Positions 10,552-21,590 of a stretch of 64,000 nucleotides of DNA are shown here, piece by piece. The stretch's first letter is position 1; each line of letters begins with the position of its first letter. The position numbers and the translations under genes are program-made. Below the pieces are notes generated by a model. The model was not told where the DNA came from. It ran no database searches and saw only the letters and a program-made list of their open reading frames with translations. Source of the DNA: Brassica napus (Eukaryota > Streptophyta > Magnoliopsida > Brassicales > Brassicaceae); the NCBI RefSeq assembly GCF_020379485.1, contig NC_063450.1, positions 43,614,681-43,678,680 of the forward strand, in the 5' to 3' direction.

Positions 10552-10772
10552 TCACTGAGGTTTTTGTTTGGGAGGCTGACGATCAGAGGCCAATCTGTAA
10601 ATCCAGTAAACCTACAAATCAAATAAACCAAAACAAGATCAACGATCGGTGATGCGAACAACATATAGACCTCTTATTCGAAATAGAGAGCAGGTTAAGT
10701 TACCAAGGCGATGACGTGAGCTGCGGCTAGGAAAGTTACCAAAGCCGGCACTAGATCCACAGACTTCTCCAT
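10552..10772 (-). CDS. Small single-span membrane protein (42 aa), two exons
   Basis: Exon 1 runs 10772-10704 and exon 2 runs 10611-10552, split by a 92-nt GT-AG intron (GTAACTTAAC donor, TTTGTAG acceptor) in phase 0. Both exons are too short to stand out as open frames. The protein starts MEKSVDLVPALVTFLAAAHV, continues with a hydrophobic stretch through IALVYWIYRLA, and ends in a short charged, Pro/Lys/Gln-rich tail. One membrane helix is predicted at about residues 7-30. I know no function. By position it fits the small hypothetical gene At5g24980 of Arabidopsis. It is transcribed away from the kinase gene, with about 430 bp between the two ATGs. Clean exon phases and a sensible protein argue that it is real. 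Confidence 0.7.
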
Positions 10773-11201
10773 CGCAGGCGAAGCGAAATAGACTCTGGAA
10801 CGGATCGATCTGGCTCTATACTTCACCGAAGTTCCTCTGCCGGAGACGACTAAGATTGTATATGTGAGACAGCGAGAGAGAAGAGTCGTCGTCGTCGACT
10901 TATCTACGCTTCGCCGATTTAAAATATATCAGAACAATGTTAACCTCACTCCAGTTATGTTGAACGTATGGGCCTTAACACTGATCCGGCCCATATAACT
11001 TCTCCAAGTAACATAAACGCCGACGATTGCCACGTGTCTTCCACGTGGCGCATCGAGCCCTACGTGGAGAGATACTCAAAGTCATATTGGCGATCTCGGT
11101 TGCGCATTTTAGCGAACAGTTTCTGCGCAGAAGAGCTACGAGTGTGTTAATGGGATTGTCGCACACTGCTCGAGTGAATATCGTGTTCTAGCTTTTAGCC
11201 G
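10773..11201. promoter_or_regulatory. Bidirectional promoter with paired G-boxes and TGGGCC motifs
   Basis: Shared upstream region of two divergent genes. Two G-box cores CACGTG lie 11 bp apart (11031-11036 and 11042-11047), with ABRE-like flanks (CCACGTGTC, CCACGTGGC), near a third ACGTGG (about 11063). An inverted pair of TGGGCC (10969-10974) and GGCCCA (10988-10993), like site II elements of plant housekeeping genes, lies nearby. bZIP/bHLH factors bind G-boxes and TCP factors bind site II; their use here is inferred. Confidence 0.55.
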
Positions 11202-14200
11202 ATGAGGAATGTCGTCGTTGCTCTCCGCCGTCACCGCCGTGTCTCGCTGTTCCAGAGAGGTTCGTATTTCTTCCCTTTTCGGTCTCGCATTCGATGGCAA
11301 ATTTGATGTTTCGTCAATAGATTCTAGGAAAAATTGCGATTGTGAATCCACTTGAATTGTGATTGTCACGAGCGTGGGAGAGATTTGAAATATGGATATT
11401 AGTTTTGTTGATGCTGATTACTCTCTGCTTTGTAACTCCATGGTTTCTCGAGCTAAGCTTCAGTGAATTTTCTCTCTTATCTTTGCTAAATCAGCTCAGG
11501 GATGTAGAGAAGTTGTGTAGTAGGTTAAATTGAAGATGATGCTGATATTTTTCTCCTTTCTGAAATTATTTTATGTTGATGAGATTGTTTCTAGTTGTAG
11601 CTTCACGTGATGACCAACCTATTTGCTCCAAGCTTGTGGGATACATATCGAGAGGAAAGGATGGTGAACTTGGAAGACGGACTAATACATGGATTTCACC
11701 ATTTTACTTGCAACACAGAACGTGAGTTCTTGATCATCATACCGAATAATATGTGGATTAGTGGATACACAACCAGTACTGAGTTCATCTTTTTCTTTGA
11801 AAAATGGGCTTCACAGGTATTCGACCGAATTCACCAGCGTTCATGGTGGAAGACCTACGGCAGAGTATGCAAAGTTGCGGAGAGAATCCCTTGAAACCGA
11901 ATTTGGACAAGCTCTTGGAGCGTATAGCTCGAAAAGTTTCTCTGCAGTGTATCGTTTTGGCCCCTTTTTGGCGCTATATAGAGCTGCGATCATTTCGTTC
12001 TATGTGGTGAAGCTTACCTTTTGGCAGCTGTTTGTTCAGGATATGAGGAAACGGGCTGTCAAGGTCTGTTTACTCGAGCCTTTGATGATCTGTTGTTTAA
12101 TTAGATGAAATGAAGAGTACTCTTTGGACATATGGTTCGGCCAGTAATTAATTTAGTGGTATTTTATCACATTTTGGATGCAGTTCCGTGAGACTCTTAT
12201 CAGCTTGGGGCCTTTCTACATTAAGGCATGTTTGTTGTTCGCTTTTTATTCCAGTACTCCTCTAAATCTCTTCCTCTTCTTCTCTTGAATCCTCACAAAA
12301 TAATACACTATTTTGGGCTGCAGCTCGGACAGGCGCTGAGCACAAGAGCAGACATATTACCCTCTATTTATTGTCAGGAGCTTTCAAAATTGCAGGTAGC
12401 CAATCTTTCTTTCTTTCGTTCTTTCAAATTATCCATATAGTTGTGCTGGAATAATTGGATATTGGATATTGTTTTTTTGGATTATTATAGGATCAGATTC
12501 CTCCATTTCCAAATAGCGTTGCCATGCGATGTATTGAAGAGCAACTGGGTGCTCCAGTGTCAAAACTTTTTGCCGATATCAGTCCTAAGCCTGTTGCTGC
12601 TGCATCTCTGGGCCAGGTATACAAAGGTTAGACACCTTTTTAACTGTGGTTGGATTTCTTCTCTCCGGTGTCTGATGCTATCCTCGCCATTTTTCTCAAT
12701 TTAGAGTTACTAGAAGCTAAACGTTTCACCTTTTCCCTTCAAGTATTGCAGCTCATCTGCATTCTGGACAGTTGGTAGCTGTGAAGGTTCAGAGACCTGG
12801 AATGTCACTCTCACTAACACGTGATGCGCTCTTATTCCATATGATCGGGGGACAACTCAAACGATTTGCAAAAGCCCGTAAGGATCTTTTGGTAGCAGTG
12901 AATGAAATGGTGAGTCAATTATCTGAAACGTTAGGACTAGTTCTCTGCTTATATATATTATGCAAACGTGCTTATGTCTCTCTGGAATGAACAGGTCAGG
13001 CATATGTTTGATGAAATAGATTACGTTCGAGAGGCAAAAAATGCAGAACGATTTGCTTCTCTATACTCTTTCGATTCAGGTAGGCTCTCTTGTTTCGAAT
13101 TGTGCATTCTCTTGAAATACCATTGTCAGGTCCATAATATCTTTAAATTTTGACAGCGAATGATCAGGTTAATGATAACGCTGCACCTAGGAATATGTCC
13201 AAGAATCACAGAGCAGAGAACATTAAAGTCCCTAAAATATACTGGAATTTTACACGCACCGCGGTTCTCACAATGGAATGGGTCGATGGCATAAAACTAA
13301 CAGATGAAATTAAGCTGAAAAGGGCTTCTCTTGATAGAAGGGACTTGATCGATCAGGTAAATAACTAACTGATAACTAATTATGCTAGGTTAATGTCCTC
13401 ACATAGTGAAAAAATTAATCTCTGGACAGAAACTTGGTGATTCTGAGAGATTGGTCTGGGCTTAGTACTGCTAGTTTCATGAACGTTCAACTGAGAGCCT
13501 TGAATTGATTTGTATTACAGGGCCTATCATGCTCGTTAAAGCAGCTGCTTGAGGTTGGATTCTTTCATGCTGATCCGCACCCAGGAAATCTTGTGGCTTC
13601 TAAAGAAGGGTCTCTTGTTTATTTCGACTTCGGGATGATGGGGAATATCCCACGTCATTACCGTGTGGGACTTATTCAAATTGTAAGCTCTACTCCAGTT
13701 TATCATTTCCTTTTCCTCAGTCTTACATGCGTGTGGTCTCTCTAGCCTCTCTCCTCGATTTTGCTTATAAAATATACTACATGCAACGTCCTTTTTTGTT
13801 GAAGATGGAGAATAAGAACTTTTCCATCGAAGATCGTTATTTAGTTGATTTTTGATTAGTTCTATTGCGGTTGCAGCTGGTGCATTTTGTCAACCGTGAC
13901 TCTCTAAGTTTGGCAAATGATTTCCTTTCATTGGGTTTTTTACCTGAAGGAGTCGATATACAAGCAGTTTCAAATGCTTTACGTTCTTCTTTTGGTTCTA
14001 GTACAAGAATTTCACAAGATTTCCAGGTATGTCCTTCTTCATCTTGTAATGAATATTAGTAAATTACACTCAACCCTACAGAATAGATTCTCCAACTCAC
14101 CGATTGTCCAAAACATTTGAGGGGTGCTAAAATCTGAGAAAGATATCAGATTACTTTTCCAACGGTTAGAAACCCAATCAGTAGCAGAGTTGGTGATAGT

Positions 14201-15241
14201 TGACAGAATTTTCCACCGTGATGATTACTTTGTCCTCTCACAGTGCCATAATCCTTACTATCTTTACTGTGCAGGGGGTTATGGAACAACTGTATGATGT
14301 TATGTACGACTTCAATTTCTCACTGCCTCCAGATTATGCTCTTGTGATAAGATCCCTTGGTTCACTAGAAGGTACTGCAAAGATTCTTGATCCAGAGTTC
14401 AAAGTGATAGAGAGCGCGTATCCATTTGTGATCGGGAGGCTATTAGCAGATCCAAGCCCAGATATGAGGAAGATTCTAAGGGAACTTGTCATTTGTAACG
14501 ATGGATCAATAAGGTGGAATCGGCTTGAACGCTTGGTACGTTCACACAACTCTCCTCTTTACGATTTAATTGGTTATTTTTTTTGTGAAACCGAGTAATC
14601 TGAAGAATGAGCTAACAAACAACTCACTCTTTCAGGTAGCAGCGATATCCGAACAGGCTTCTGTGACATCTGGAGATTCTCCAGAAGACAAAACGTTGAA
14701 GAAATCATCAGAACTGAAATCATTCGACATGCATTCAGTAGTTTCCGCGACAGAAGATCTGCTATTGTTCATATTGTCAGAGAAAGGGCAGAGAGTTCGG
14801 GTCTTCCTTCTTCAGGACATAATCAGAGTGGTTGATATATTCCTGGAAGAAGGGGTTCTTGATCTGAACATGAAGAAGAAGCAAACCATCAATCTTAGGG
14901 TCAGTAATCATCAAAACCTTTAAACAAAAATCCTCTCATTGGATTCTGAAGAAACTTTTATTATTAAGTCTCATCATTTTACTCTCTCTCTATGTATATA
15001 TTCTCAGGACGAAGGGACGATGAAAAGAGTGAGCAATGGTTTCAAATGTGTGAGCGAGGCCGTGAAGCTTGCACCAGGAATGTGGACAGCAATGCTTCTT
15101 CGGATGTCAAGGAAGCCTGAGGTTCACAGTTATGCTTTAGATATAGTTTCTGCACTGTGTACACATTTAGGCCAGAAAATGCCTAACAATTGTTGGATCC
15201 TTTTCTCCAAACTGCTCCATCACAACAAGAAGAGCCAATAA
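11202..15241 (+). CDS. ABC1/UbiB-family atypical kinase (ABC1K), 14 exons
   Basis: Exons: 11202-11259, 11601-11721, 11817-12063, 12184-12225, 12324-12395, 12491-12626, 12752-12909, 12995-13079, 13157-13356, 13521-13682, 13877-14026, 14275-14535, 14636-14899, 15008-15241. Together they make 2190 nt, 729 residues, all in frame. ABC1 kinases act in mitochondria or plastids on prenyl-lipid (quinone) metabolism and stress responses. Visible motifs are KLGQ (about 156), the Ala-rich loop AAASLGQV (about 216) replacing the usual Gly loop, the VAVK lysine (about 237), [14 protein letters not shown] (about 285), EWVDG, the catalytic loop HADPHPGN (389-396) and DFG (409-411). The Arg-rich N-terminus ([13 protein letters not shown]) suggests organelle import. 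The ATG at 11202 is chosen over 11209 because only it joins exon 2 in frame. Intron 4 uses a GC donor (AAG|GCATGT). Intron 2 (95 nt) removes in-frame stops. It is the likely At5g24970 orthologue. Confidence 0.9.
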
Positions 15242-15645
15242 ATTAATTTTATACTCACTTATTTCATCTTATTTATTACCTACTGCTAGAGAATATACAC
15301 CAGGAATATGTAACAGTTTAAAATATCCGTCTACGTGTCATTTTGGAGATCTGTGGTTGAACTGTTTTTTATTTGACTTGCAAGTCCATAAAGCTTTCTA
15401 TATTTAGCAAAGACCATAGGCACCACTGATCCTTTGCCGGAAAAAGCTGAACACCATCGCTTCCGGAAAACGTCGAACCGCTGCTTTCTGTTTCCTTATT
15501 TGGTTTCCTTGGACTATGAAACCTCTCTCACCCTTCTTTCTCTTCTCTCCAAGCCATCCTCTCTGTAAGTTTTTGAATTCATGTATGCTTAACATCATTA
15601 CCAGATTCTGTTGCATTTGAGAATTCTGCAAAAGGAAAAAGAACA
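15242..15645 (+). promoter_or_regulatory. Short spacer and PP2C 5' region
   Basis: Only 404 bp separate the kinase stop from the phosphatase ATG. The first part is 3' flank. An ACGTGTC (ABRE-like core) lies at about 15334. The pyrimidine-rich block CCTCTCTCACCCTTCTTTCTCTTC near 15520-15560 looks like a leader, and CTGTAAGTTTTTG just after it may be a 5'-UTR intron donor. Arabidopsis carries two cytochrome P450 genes at this position; no trace of them is seen here. Confidence 0.5.
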
Positions 15646-17685
15646 ATGGGATATAAGGACTTGGTACTGTCGTATTCGAATAAGATGCGGGTTGTTGAAG
15701 CCCCAGCAAGTGGAGGCGGTATCAGGTCACACTTCCCTCTTTCTCTCTGTTCCATCTCAACATGAGATTGATTCTTTGCTATCCAATTGTTGTTGTTGTG
15801 TGGCTGAGGTTACTTAAATGAATAGAGTCATTTAAAACTCTCTCCATCTGCTCCTTCAAGATCTTCATACATTTTTGTTTTTGAGTGAGAGCTCTCCTTA
15901 ACATGACTTTATTGATCAACAATGTTCCCATTCATTTTAACTTTCAGCCAGAACGAAAAGTTTAGCTATGGGTATGCGAGCTCCGCTGGAAAGAGATCAT
16001 CCATGGAAGACTTTTTCGAAACAAGAATCGACGGTATCGATGGAGAAATCGTTGGTCTCTTTGGAGTCTTTGATGGTATTCTTCTGGACCACCCATCTCT
16101 CATACCATATGGAACGAGCAAATCTGAATAATATTCCTTGCAGGACATGGAGGAGCCGCAGCAGCTGAGTATTTGAAGCGTCATCTTTTCAGCAATCTTA
16201 TCACTCATCCTAACTTCATTTCCGACACCAAATCTGCCATAGGTCTCTTTACTTCCCCTCTAATCTTCCTTTGTTTTCCAACTTAATCATTGTTTGATCT
16301 AATTGCTTCGTTTTTTTTTTCTTTTTCCTTCCAGCTGATGCCTATAATCATACAGACTCTGAACTTCTCAAGTCAGAAAATAATCACACTATAGACGCTG
16401 GTTCAACCGCGTCTACTGCTATTCTCGTTCGTGATCGCTTACTTGTTGCAAACGTTGGTGATTCCAGAGCTGTTATCTGTAGAGCCGGAACTGGTACACT
16501 ATCTTATTGAGATCTGTCATAACTTATGATACTGTGAATGTTTTTTAATGAGATGTTTTGTAGCCTTTGCTGTGTCAAGAGACCATAAACCTGATCAAAG
16601 CGATGAGCGTGAACGCATTGAGAATGCTGGTGGTTTTGTCATGTGGGCTGGTAATAAAAAAGAAACTGTTAGAATTATTACTTCTCACTTCTTTTTTTTT
16701 TTACTGCATATAGTCCTCTGATTCCTAGATTGAATAGGGACTTGGAGAGTTGGAGGAGTTCTTGCAGTTTCTCGTTCCTTTGGTGATCGACTTCTGAAAG
16801 AGTATGTTATTGCTGACCCTGAGATTCAGGTACATATGATGACTTCACTTTCATATGAATCTTACCACATACAGATCTACTTGTGTTCAAAGTGTCATGT
16901 CTTCATTGCAGGAAGAGAAGATTGATGACTCTCTTGAGTTTCTGATCCTTGCCAGCGATGGACTTTGGGATGTTTTCTCTAATGAGGTTTGTGAATTTGA
17001 CTTATGCTGTCTTAGATGAATGATGATGATATAAATCTTACTTTCTTTGGTGTGGCAGGAAGCTGTTGAAGTGGTGAAAGAGGTTGAAGATCCAGAGGAG
17101 TCAACCAAGAAACTTGTGGGAGAAGCAATAAAGAGAGGAAGTGCTGACAATATTACATGTGTAGTCGTACGTTTCCTGGAGAGCAAGAATGCTCATACCA
17201 AAGCAGATGCCAGCTCAACCCAGGAAATAGCAACCAACGGCCAAACCGTAGTTACAAGTGATGCGGAACACAATGTCTCAGCCAATGAAACCAATCAAGA
17301 CCATACCGCAGTACTCAGAGACTTGGACCGCAATGCTGAAAATGAAAGCCTGAACCAAAAGCCAATTGCAGCTGGAAGAAGCGTTTCTTCAGAAGAGAAT
17401 ACTTCAGCAGGGGAAACGAATCAAGTTCCAAACGCAGTTCACCGCGGCTCAGAGCCTAAGAGCTCCTCCAAGCAACCTTCCCAAGGTTACATCACAGTGC
17501 ACAACAATATGGACGAGAGCGTTGCTAATCAGAAGCCTGTCATAGCTGAGAAAAAGGCGATTGCAGCAACCAACACCACCTCCTCAGAACAGAGCGGATC
17601 AATAGGTGAAAATAATCAAAAGCCAACCGCAGTTCACAGCGACTCCGCCACAAGCAAGTCAAGTAACGTCAACTCTAATCACTAA
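15646..17685 (+). CDS. PP2C-type Ser/Thr protein phosphatase
   Basis: Exons: 15646-15725, 15948-16075, 16144-16242, 16335-16493, 16564-16650, 16738-16829, 16912-16986, 17059-17685. The total is 1347 nt, 448 residues, in frame. PP2Cs are metal-dependent (Mg/Mn) monomeric phosphatases that remove phosphate from Ser/Thr. The domain fills residues about 33-277, with KRSSMED (E47/D48), VFDGHGG (D69-G70), [36 protein letters not shown] (D231) and [10 protein letters not shown] (D270-N271) supplying the metal and phosphate ligands. All ligands are present, so it should be active. The last 170 residues are a low-complexity tail of loose repeats around (G/N)ETNQ..TAV, poorly conserved even between close relatives. 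The sequence and neighbours match Arabidopsis At5g24940, a group-F-type PP2C. It converges on the CONSTANS-like gene. Confidence 0.93.
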
Positions 17686-18290
17686 CTAAAATGTCATTTG
17701 TGAATCAAAATTTTGCCCGAGAGAAACTTCTCTCATCATTGTAAGTTTCTTTTCATTGCTGTTTTTTTTTTTTAAAGTTATAATTCCAAATAATGTAATG
17801 TTCCTTCTGCCTTGTGCTAAACTTGTAAATCTTATAAAGTTGTTAAACTACTCACTCTTATTTTTAGCATGGGATGTTACAGTCTTACCTCTATCATTAA
17901 GCTGTAATAAAATTGCATGTTGCATTTGGTGTTTATGTCTAGATATATGAAGTCTACATGTAAGAGACCCCAATATGATCTTTAGTCTCATGTTTAAGAT
18001 CATTAATGTATATGTATGCTGAAACGTTAGAATCAGATAGGTGAAAATAAAAAACACTGCATAGACAAGACAACATGTTCAAAATCACATTATCATATAT
18101 ACAAGACATAAGTTACATATAACACCACACAACCCATTCTCTTCTACTCCCTCCCTTCCTCCACCATACCAACATCAACATAAACAAAACAACTCTTAAA
18201 AGAAAAAAAGTTTGTTAAAACATTACTAAAACGACGACACCAAACAAAACCCACATATGAAAAGAGTATCTCTCTCTCTCACAGCAATCT
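17686..18290. terminator. Convergent 3' region between PP2C and COL4
   Basis: About 600 bp shared by two genes whose 3' ends face each other. The T-rich runs and AATAAA-like words (for example TGTAATAAAATTG near 17902) suit poly-A signals for the + strand gene. The first half of the region would be its 3'-UTR and the second half that of the minus-strand gene. No open frame of interest. Confidence 0.45.
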
Positions 18291-19872
18291 CTAAAATGTA
18301 GGTACAAGTCCAAACCCGCTAAAGATACCGCCATGACCAACAACCACGTCGTTGCTCTCACTCGTATCCGTCCGCTTCGCAAACCTTCCCTTGATCCTCG
18401 GCCTCATCTCTGCATACGCTTTCCTCGAAGCATACCTTATCGTCTTCTCGAACTTCCTGTTCTTCCTCTTCTCTCTGTACCTCATTACTCTCGCCTCTCT
18501 CTCCGCTGCCGTTAGCGGCACTGCCCTCTGAGTTCCCGGATCGGTTACACTGGTTGCAGCACCACCGTAAGGGTATGAAATGTCAGCTACTGAGCCACCA
18601 TCTGGCACCACTCCCACTTCCAATGAGGATGACGATACCTGCTGTAACAAACAAAAAACCTTGGATTAGTAACAACTCTTACAATAAAACGTTACTATAA
18701 TCAAACAACTCACTGTTCTAAAAATCAATACATTCAAAAAATCCGTCTAAACAATAATCCTTTATAAAGAGCCTAATTATTCTTGAACACTATTACTTAG
18801 TACTTGTTAACTTGTTAATTTAAAACTAACTAAACATAAACATGATAATCAGTAGTAAGTCGAGTGCAATTGAGATATAGTTTGATACTTTAAATCATCG
18901 TATTCTAGATTAGGTTAGATATGTTGCATGCATACAACACATTATTCAATCAACCAATCATTAGTACCTATTAAACTAATATTTTAAGTGTCATTACAAG
19001 TGGTAACTACAAAGATCTAGACTTTTTTTCTTATTAAAATATATAATAATAAGATCTAAGTTGAATAATAAACAATTGATTTCTCTTAACAGAATTAACG
19101 GAAACTAGCGGTTTCGGTTAATAAACAAATCAGAATTAATTGAAGCAAACCGGAGAAAGGAGCTTACGCTGTGGCTGATGGAGTTGTAACCGTAAGTGAA
19201 GCCTTTGGATCCTCCGGTGAAGTCAAGTTCGTAGCAGTTCTCGTTCACCGCCGCTACCTTAACCGTCCGATTCTCCACCGGAACCACGCCGTCGGTGCCG
19301 GAGCTGTTCTGCTCCTGCGTCTCCACCTTCGGATCAACAGTCCCGTAATCTAGATCCAGATCCGGGAACAGGTACTGCTGACCAGTGTTCATCTCCGGGC
19401 TATCTCCCGGCACCGCCTCGGCCGCTGCGGCCAGCGCCGTCGTCGTCTTCGGATTCGGAAGCAGCCACGAAGCAGCCTCGTCCTCTTCCTCGCGGCTAGC
19501 GTTCCCGTCTAGATCGGAGAAGTAACAGTCGTCGAGAAAGTTCACGGCGGCGTGCGTGGCGGAGCCGTCGGAGTCGGAGACGGAGTCGTAGAAAGGCGTG
19601 ACGGGGACGCGCTCGTGGCGGCGCGCCAAGGGGTTGGCGGAGTGGATGTCTCGGTCGCACGTGACGCAGAGAGCAGCCGCGTCCGCCTTGCACGTGACGT
19701 GGGCTGGCGCTTGCTCGCACACTTCGCACATCCACACGCGCGCGTGTCTCGACGCGAGCTTGTTCGCCGCGTGGACCTTCGAGTCGCAGCTGAGGCATAG
19801 AAACGCCGCGTCTGGACGGCAGTACAACGCCGCCGTCGCCGATTTGCATGAGTCGCAGAGCTTAGACGCCAT
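18291..19872 (-). CDS. COL4: CONSTANS-like zinc-finger protein (BBX5/COL4)
   Basis: Exon 1 runs 19872-19168 and exon 2 runs 18638-18291 (or from 18641), with a GT-AG intron of about 526-529 nt. The product is 350 or 351 residues. It is a nuclear transcription regulator of the group I CO/COL family, known for light, flowering and stress roles. Domains: B-box 1 at about 6-43 (C6, C9, C18, D21, C26, C29, H34 visible), B-box 2 at about 49-88 ([13 protein letters not shown]...[15 protein letters not shown]), an acidic middle ([11 protein letters not shown]), and a CCT domain near the end ([20 protein letters not shown] plus [16 protein letters not shown]), giving DNA/NF-Y contact and nuclear import. 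The C-terminus FGLVPTF carries the Val-Pro pair that group I members use to bind COP1. The exon 2 acceptor is CAGCAG, so two isoforms differing by one Gln are possible. Neighbours (PP2C and GDU5) identify it as COL4 (At5g24930) and not COL3. Confidence 0.92.
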
Positions 19873-20553
19873 TTCTCTCTCTCTCTACTTTTCTCTTTTC
19901 TCTTCTCTCTGCTATCTCTCTCTCTCTCTATTTGTCACTCTGTCTTTGTGGTTGGTGATGATATGGCTTCACATGAGCTTGTCCATGAGTCTATCCATGT
20001 AGTCCCCATGAGTATCCACTTAGAACGAATGATAATGCGACACGTGGTGAAATCTTAGCCAAACAACATAATTCATTACAAGGAAAAAAAAAATACTTGG
20101 GCATGAAAAGTTCTGACGATGCACGAAATGAGGTTTTGTCTTCTTTTCTCGCGTTCTCGCTCATCTACTTGTAATAATAATTCTGGACTTTCAACATTTG
20201 GCAACAGGTGTTTTTAATTGCAAATAGTACGTAGCAAATTTGTCAATGGTTTTTAAAAAAGAGTTGTAAACTTTCATATAAAAAGATTGGTCATTTTGCT
20301 ATAAATTCAAATGAATGTGAATAAGCATGGGATTTGATGCTTTCCACTTGGAGTCTATGGACCACCACGAAGCTAGCCATAAATGGAGACGATACCGTGA
20401 CAAAGGTGTACAAAAAAGTATAAGTTAGGCCGGTGGGTAGGTTGGTCAATAATGGGCTTTTATGCGTCTTTAGTTGGGCCTAATGTTTTAGTAATAGTGC
20501 CCTTTTCTGTCTTACCGGTATACTGTGTGTATTTTTCTGTTCACACCTGCCCG
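19873..20553 (-). promoter_or_regulatory. COL4 leader and promoter region
   Basis: Right upstream of the ATG is a CT/GA microsatellite-like leader (TCTCTCTCTCTC, about 19874-19930). A perfect G-box CACGTG is at 20041-20046, about 170 bp upstream of the ATG, a natural target for HY5/PIF-type light regulators. Such use is inferred. No other gene is visible up to the hAT-like element. Confidence 0.5.
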
Positions 20554-21590
20554 TAGAGATGACAATTATGGATCTGGACCGCGGGTCTTTACTGTCGCGG
20601 GACGGTATTGGGACGAGGTTTTCTGTGTCTGTAATTTGGCTGGCTTCGCGGGACGGGTCTTTGCAGGACTTGGCCTTTTGCGGGGTGGACTGAAACGAAT
20701 CATGCAGTATTACATGGACCTGCTTTTTTTTATTCATTTCTTATTTTCCTTGAAAAAACGAGAAAAAAAGTGAGAAGAAAGCGATTCATTTGATTTTTCC
20801 CCCAGAAAACATAAGGAGTTCCGGCGATAATGATTAGAGCTCCGGTGATGATGTTCGAGCTCCGGTGATGATGTTCGAGCTCCGGCGATAATGATTCTAG
20901 CTCCGGCGATAACGATTCGAGCTCTGGTGGTGTTTTGATTTGGTTTTTTTCTTTTTATTACACACAACTATGAATTGCTTTATTACAATGTGATATTTCT
21001 TGTTTAAGTTGATTGATTTTGTTTTCAGTACTGTAAAGTAGTGTTTTTCTTAAATTAAATTTGATTACAATGGTGTTGTTTAGGAGAACAGTTAGTTGTA
21101 TATCACGTCACTTGTATAATTTGGCAAAGTGATTCACAATTTTTTTTTGCAATCCGAATAACTAAAAAGAGAGATGGTTTGATGACAACACTTGAGCCAA
21201 ATTATTACAAAAACAATGACTCAATCAGATTCAAACTTAACAAAAGCTTATGCTGATAACAAAAGAAGGCTTTTAACTCAAGAACGCAAACACTAACGGA
21301 GCTTTGTGGCATTGATTTTGGTAAGGCTTTAGTGAAGCTTAATGAGCTCTCTTCAACTCTCTTACACAACTCTTCTACTTGAACATTGAAAGAAGCTGTA
21401 GCACAGGCGGTTTGATAAGGAGGCATCCCGCAAGATGACCCGCGAAGGCCTATATATTCTGCGGTACGGGTTTGGGCCGACATTTTGAAAACCGTAGCCC
21501 GCACGGGATAGGTCCGTTGTGACCCGCTCGCCAACTAACCCTCCGCGGTACGGGACATAACGGGATGGATAAACATGCTTGACATCTCTA
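20554..21590. mobile_element. Non-autonomous hAT-like element with minisatellite
   Basis: Ends TAGAGATGACAA (left) and its inverse TTGACATCTCTA (right) match in 11 of 12 bases. Many sub-terminal GCGGGT/CCCGC/ACGGG words cluster within 100-150 bp of each end, as in hAT elements. The 8-bp flanks CCTGCCCG and CTGGCCCA agree only partly, so the duplication is degraded or an end is misplaced. The interior holds about five tandem 20-bp units around GAGCTCCGG(T/C)GAT (20820-20937) and an antisense frame of 109 codons that I do not recognise. No transposase is present. Confidence 0.6.
20820..20937. repeat. 20-bp tandem minisatellite
   Basis: Five imperfect units of about 20 bp built on GAGCTCCGGTGATGATGTTC, with CGATAA variants in the outer copies, inside the hAT-like element. 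Confidence 0.75.

Noticed and set aside
11607..11894. 95-codon frame over ABC1K exon 2
   Set aside because: Wrong frame. Joining exons 1 and 2 from the ATG at 11202 gives the conserved reading.
19496..20002. Several open frames on both strands over COL4 exon 1
   Set aside because: Shadows of a GC-rich coding exon. The B-box frame is decisive.
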